The translations under genes and the position numbers were made by a program. The notes under the pieces were generated by a model. That model searched no databases. It saw only the letters and a program-made list of their open reading frames with translations, and was not told the DNA's origin. This document shows, piece by piece, positions 6,284-8,469 of a DNA stretch of 8,469 nucleotides; the first letter of the stretch is position 1, and every line of letters starts with the position of its first letter. The stretch comes from Clostridiales bacterium (lineage in GTDB: Bacteria; Bacillota; Clostridia; Saccharofermentanales; UBA5734), in the NCBI GenBank assembly GCA_007133255.1, contig SLMY01000196.1, positions 1 through 8,469 on the forward strand, written 5' to 3'.

Positions 6284-6317
6284 ATCAGTTTGAATGTCAG
6301 GTCAGTTAAAATGTCAG
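6284..6317. repeat. Imperfect tandem repeat (17-bp units) across the end of the small membrane-protein gene
   Basis: ATCAGTTTGAATGTCAG (6284-6300) is followed directly by GTCAGTTAAAATGTCAG (6301-6317), identical at 14 of 17 positions. The second unit holds the stop codon (6306-6308) and last codons of the 68-residue membrane protein; the first lies just downstream of that stop. A further ATCAGTT at 6255-6261 may be chance. The simplest explanation is a local slippage duplication. Confidence 0.75.
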
Positions 6318-6512
6318 CAGCCAGATACCAAATCCCAGCGCGACAGCCGCGAAAAGATAAAAGAAAATGACTGTACCTTTTTCGCCGAGTACTTTGCGAA
6401 ACAGTTTTATTTTCGGCATATCCCAGATGTTTTCCGGCTTTTTCGCGGTTATGTAGACAATCGCCGCGGCATACAAAATCAGAAGCAGTCCAAGTAAACC
6501 CCATCCATTCAT
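6306..6512 (-). CDS. Small two-helix membrane protein, unknown function
   Basis: 68 residues with GGAGGT eight bases ahead of the ATG at 6512, so this is a real short gene. Two hydrophobic segments (about 4-22 and 48-67) flank a basic, conserved-looking loop with KKPENIWDMPKIKLF and RKVLGEKG. Both termini should be on the same side of the cytoplasmic membrane. I have the impression that similar short proteins occur in other Firmicutes as conserved hypotheticals, but I cannot name a family. It stands alone, with 118 bases to the ABC-2 gene upstream and 130 bases to the tautomerase start downstream, all on the minus strand. A longer competing frame on the same strand (6256-6504) lacks a comparable ribosome binding site and has no membrane-protein character, so it is not annotated. 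Confidence 0.8.
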   Translation of the reverse strand: MNGWGLLGLLLILYAAAIVYITAKKPENIWDMPKIKLFRKVLGEKGTVIFFYLFAAVALGFGIWLLTF

Positions 6513-6619
6513 AGCTTTCTACCTCCAGTTAATGAAAACCTGTTGACTTGATCAATTTAGTGAAGACGAGATTGTTGTATCCGGCTAAAGCGGGCACGGT
6601 CAGATTATTGCCTGAAATC

Positions 6620-6641
6620 GGCTGATGGCTTTATGTCAGCC
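6620..6641 (-). other. Hairpin overlapping the stop codon of the ABC-2 permease
   Basis: On the minus strand GGCTGA and TCAGCC pair around a ten-base loop that contains the TAA stop codon (6631-6633). No T tract follows, so this is at best a weak or factor-dependent terminator, or an mRNA 3'-end stabilising hairpin. I see no convincing promoter in the rest of the 118-base gap before the small membrane-protein gene. Confidence 0.3.
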
Positions 6642-7632
6642 CTCTCTTGATCCGTTTATATAACAACGCGAACACCATGAGGGTGATCAGCAGTATATAC
6701 AAGCTGTTTAGCAGCATATCTTTCCACACCGCCTGCTCCAGAATAATCTGGTCCATAGACCGGAAAGCCCAGTAAAAGGGTGACCAGTAAAAGAAAGGAT
6801 GCCATTTGTCATCCAGAAAAATCGCGCCGAACATAGAACCAAAAATGGGAATGAAGCCTATTTTCATCGACGATACAGCGCTCATGGAATTGTCGTTATA
6901 AATGCCAATGACAAAACCGAAGATCAGGCTGATCAGGGCAATAGAAAGTACAACAATCACTGTCATGCCAAAATGAATTGTTGTAAAACCCATGATCAGC
7001 AAAATGGCGAACGCGTGAAACAGCGGCAGAATGAACCCCAGCATCCCTTTCCCTGCCACATATTCAAACCGGCTGATCGCGCTCACGTTAATCGCGGCCA
7101 GTGTGTTCGCCTGCTTTTCTTCCACCAGGTTAAGCATGACAACCATACCGCCAAAGACTGAGACAAACACAATCAGAAAACTGGTGCCATACTGCGCGAG
7201 GGGAGAAAGCTCCCAGCCGACATCTGAAAACCTGACCAGCACCGGCAAATCAAGGTCTCTGTTCTGCCATAAATCAACCACAGCCGTTACCATTTCAACC
7301 GCGCCTTCCTGCTCATTGCCGCCAGCGATCAATTCAGTTCCCTGCTGCGTCTCAATAAGACCAATCACATCATCGGTAGCGGCCACACGGGTTATCAGGG
7401 CATCACGGTCAGCCAGCACTTCCACACGGCCATGCTCTTCCAGCATGCTGATAAAGGCCGGATCTGCCGACTCCAGAACCGCCACATGAATCAGATTCGC
7501 GCCGGCAGACGGGATCAATAGTTTGAGCACAATCGCGATCATGATCGGAACAATCATGATATAAGCGATCATAGCGTCCCGCAGCCCGCTTTTCAGATCT
7601 CTTGCCAGAACGGCTATCATACGTGTCAGCAT
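6631..7632 (-). CDS. ABC-2 type transporter permease (second of a tandem pair)
   Basis: 333 residues with the layout of the ABC2_membrane_3 type permease. Membrane helix 1 is at about 21-41, a roughly 105-residue extracytoplasmic domain follows (about 42-147), then five more helices (about 148-170, 196-218, 222-245, 255-273, 306-325). After helix 2 the cytoplasmic EEKQANTL (171-178) matches the conserved acidic coupling segment (E-E/K-T) of these permeases. A basic tail, KRIKRGLT, ends the protein. The ATG is preceded by AAGGAG at eight bases and lies 19 bases after the stop of the upstream permease, so the two are co-transcribed. It should form half of an export channel driven by a separate ATPase, which is not in the window. 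Substrate unknown; relatives export drugs, lipids, polysaccharides or peptides. Confidence 0.88.
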   Translation of the reverse strand: MLTRMIAVLARDLKSGLRDAMIAYIMIVPIMIAIVLKLLIPSAGANLIHVAVLESADPAFISMLEEHGRVEVLADRDALITRVAATDDVIGLIETQQGTELIAGGNEQEGAVEMVTAVVDLWQNRDLDLPVLVRFSDVGWELSPLAQYGTSFLIVFVSVFGGMVVMLNLVEEKQANTLAAINVSAISRFEYVAGKGMLGFILPLFHAFAILLIMGFTTIHFGMTVIVVLSIALISLIFGFVIGIYNDNSMSAVSSMKIGFIPIFGSMFGAIFLDDKWHPFFYWSPFYWAFRSMDQIILEQAVWKDMLLNSLYILLITLMVFALLYKRIKRGLT

Positions 7633-7651
7633 AATGAATTCTCCTTCTTTC

Positions 7652-8469
7652 TCATACCGTCAAGGTTTTCCTGAAACGCAGATTGGCGAACACGAATAAA
7701 ACAACGCCCGCAGCCATAAAAACGGCTGCCCAGAAATAGATGTATCCCAGATCCGGACTGGCCAGTAGTGTCTGGCGAAAAGCGTAAAGCATGGGATAGG
7801 CTGGCAGCAGCCTTATCAGAAGCGGCGAAAAAGCTGGCATCATATAGGAAACAGAAGCAAGACCCATGATAATCACAACTACGTAGAGCGCTCCCAGTGA
7901 CTTCGTCATAGAGTTAAAGAAACTGGAAATCAGCAGCCCCAGCGCTGACCCAAATATATTGCAGGCAGCCATGAAGATCAGAAAATGAAAAATATGAACC
8001 CGGCTGCCTGCCACCGCCAGTACAGTCATCAGTCCGGTCAGCGTACCGGTGAACAGCATCATGCCCATTTTGCTGAGCAGATACTGCCAGGTCGCGGCCG
8101 GTGTTACACTATAGGCGGTAATCGTCCCTTCTTCTTTATCAATGTAGATGTAGGCGGTGATAATGAATAACCCTATCAGCGCTGAGTTAAGCACCAGGAG
8201 AATAGGCAGTAAATTTATCCTGTCCGGCAGCTTTTCCGCGGTTTCATCCAGTACGGTCAGGCTTATGCTGCTCTGGTATCCTGGCATCATCTGCAACGTT
8301 TCAGCCAGAAAAGCCTTCTCCAGTATATTCTTGACAGATTCACTTTCATAACCTTGCAGGACAAACTCAAAAACCGGCTTTTCGCTCTCAAAACTGATCA
8401 GCACACCGCTGCTGCTTCTATTTGCTTCAAGTGCCGCGTACAGCGCCTGTTCTGATTCTGTCCACTCAA
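7652..8469 (-). CDS. ABC-2 type transporter permease (first of a tandem pair; N terminus missing)
   Basis: The frame is open to the right edge; 271 residues are visible and no good start is seen. A GTG at 8404 is in frame but has coding-like sequence upstream (WTESEQALYAALEANRSSS) and no family-like N terminus, so it is not the start. The visible part begins in the extracytoplasmic domain, then has five membrane helices at about 85-109, 134-153, 159-181, 188-210 and 241-261, with the cytoplasmic DKEEGTIT (110-117) after the first of them. Helix 1 and the true start lie outside the window. The architecture parallels the downstream permease but the sequences differ clearly, which suggests a heterodimeric channel. 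The ATPase gene is probably further upstream, as is usual for such operons; that is inference. Confidence 0.85.
   Translation of the reverse strand, partial: EWTESEQALYAALEANRSSSGVLISFESEKPVFEFVLQGYESESVKNILEKAFLAETLQMMPGYQSSISLTVLDETAEKLPDRINLLPILLVLNSALIGLFIITAYIYIDKEEGTITAYSVTPAATWQYLLSKMGMMLFTGTLTGLMTVLAVAGSRVHIFHFLIFMAACNIFGSALGLLISSFFNSMTKSLGALYVVVIIMGLASVSYMMPAFSPLLIRLLPAYPMLYAFRQTLLASPDLGYIYFWAAVFMAAGVVLFVFANLRFRKTLTV

Noticed and set aside
6256..6504. An 82-residue minus-strand frame overlapping the small membrane-protein gene.
   Set aside because: It overlaps the better-supported 68-residue gene almost entirely, has no comparable Shine-Dalgarno site, and its sequence lacks any recognisable character.
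6548..6555. Palindrome TTGATCAA resembling half of an FNR/CRP-type site.
   Set aside because: The four-base spacer between half sites is missing and there is no convincing promoter beside it, so an 8-bp palindrome is likely chance.
1..8469. Searched by eye for CRISPR arrays, tRNA or rRNA genes, insertion sequences, attachment sites, toxin-antitoxin pairs and phage or defence genes.
   Set aside because: Nothing of this kind is supported; the genes are transporters, a kinase, metabolic-type enzymes and small membrane or exported proteins.

Overview
The window (8469 bases, moderate GC) looks like ordinary chromosomal DNA from a Bacillota (Firmicutes) bacterium, most likely a Clostridia-like anaerobe. 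The support is strong Shine-Dalgarno sites close to AGGAGGTGATC, tight operons with 1 to 4 base overlaps, a heterodimeric ABC exporter of the type common in that phylum, and a DUF1848 protein. The taxonomic call is an inference from gene content; no rRNA or tRNA is present to confirm it.

Layout. Plus strand, 1-1020: the C-terminal part of a sensor histidine kinase (gene begins outside the window), then a small exported protein with a signal peptide, a cysteine pair and an arginine-rich tail. Everything from 1047 to the right edge is on the minus strand. Read in its own direction it is: (a) two ABC-2 type permeases in tandem (7652-8469, missing its N terminus, then 6631-7632), probably one bipartite exporter whose ATPase lies beyond the right edge; (b) a 68-residue two-helix membrane protein (6306-6512); (c) a two-gene unit, MIF/tautomerase-like protein (5828-6175) overlapping a DUF1848 Fe-S/radical-SAM-like protein (4959-5831); (d) an A+T-rich leader with a perfect 16-bp tandem repeat; (e) a two-gene operon for a heterodimeric type IV ABC exporter (2936-4672 and 1047-2936), which converges on the exported-protein gene with only 26 bases between the stop codons.

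How it fits together. The two ABC exporter subunits carry reciprocal changes in their ATPase motifs that predict one working and one degenerate ATP site, so they should act as an obligate heterodimer. The kinase may respond to an envelope signal, but nothing in the sequence ties it to the exporters. The least understood parts are the exported Cys/Arg-rich protein, the DUF1848 protein with its cysteine motif at the C-terminal end, and the pairing of that protein with a tautomerase. No mobile element, CRISPR array, RNA gene or obvious novel multi-gene system is visible. The findings are modest and are ranked accordingly.
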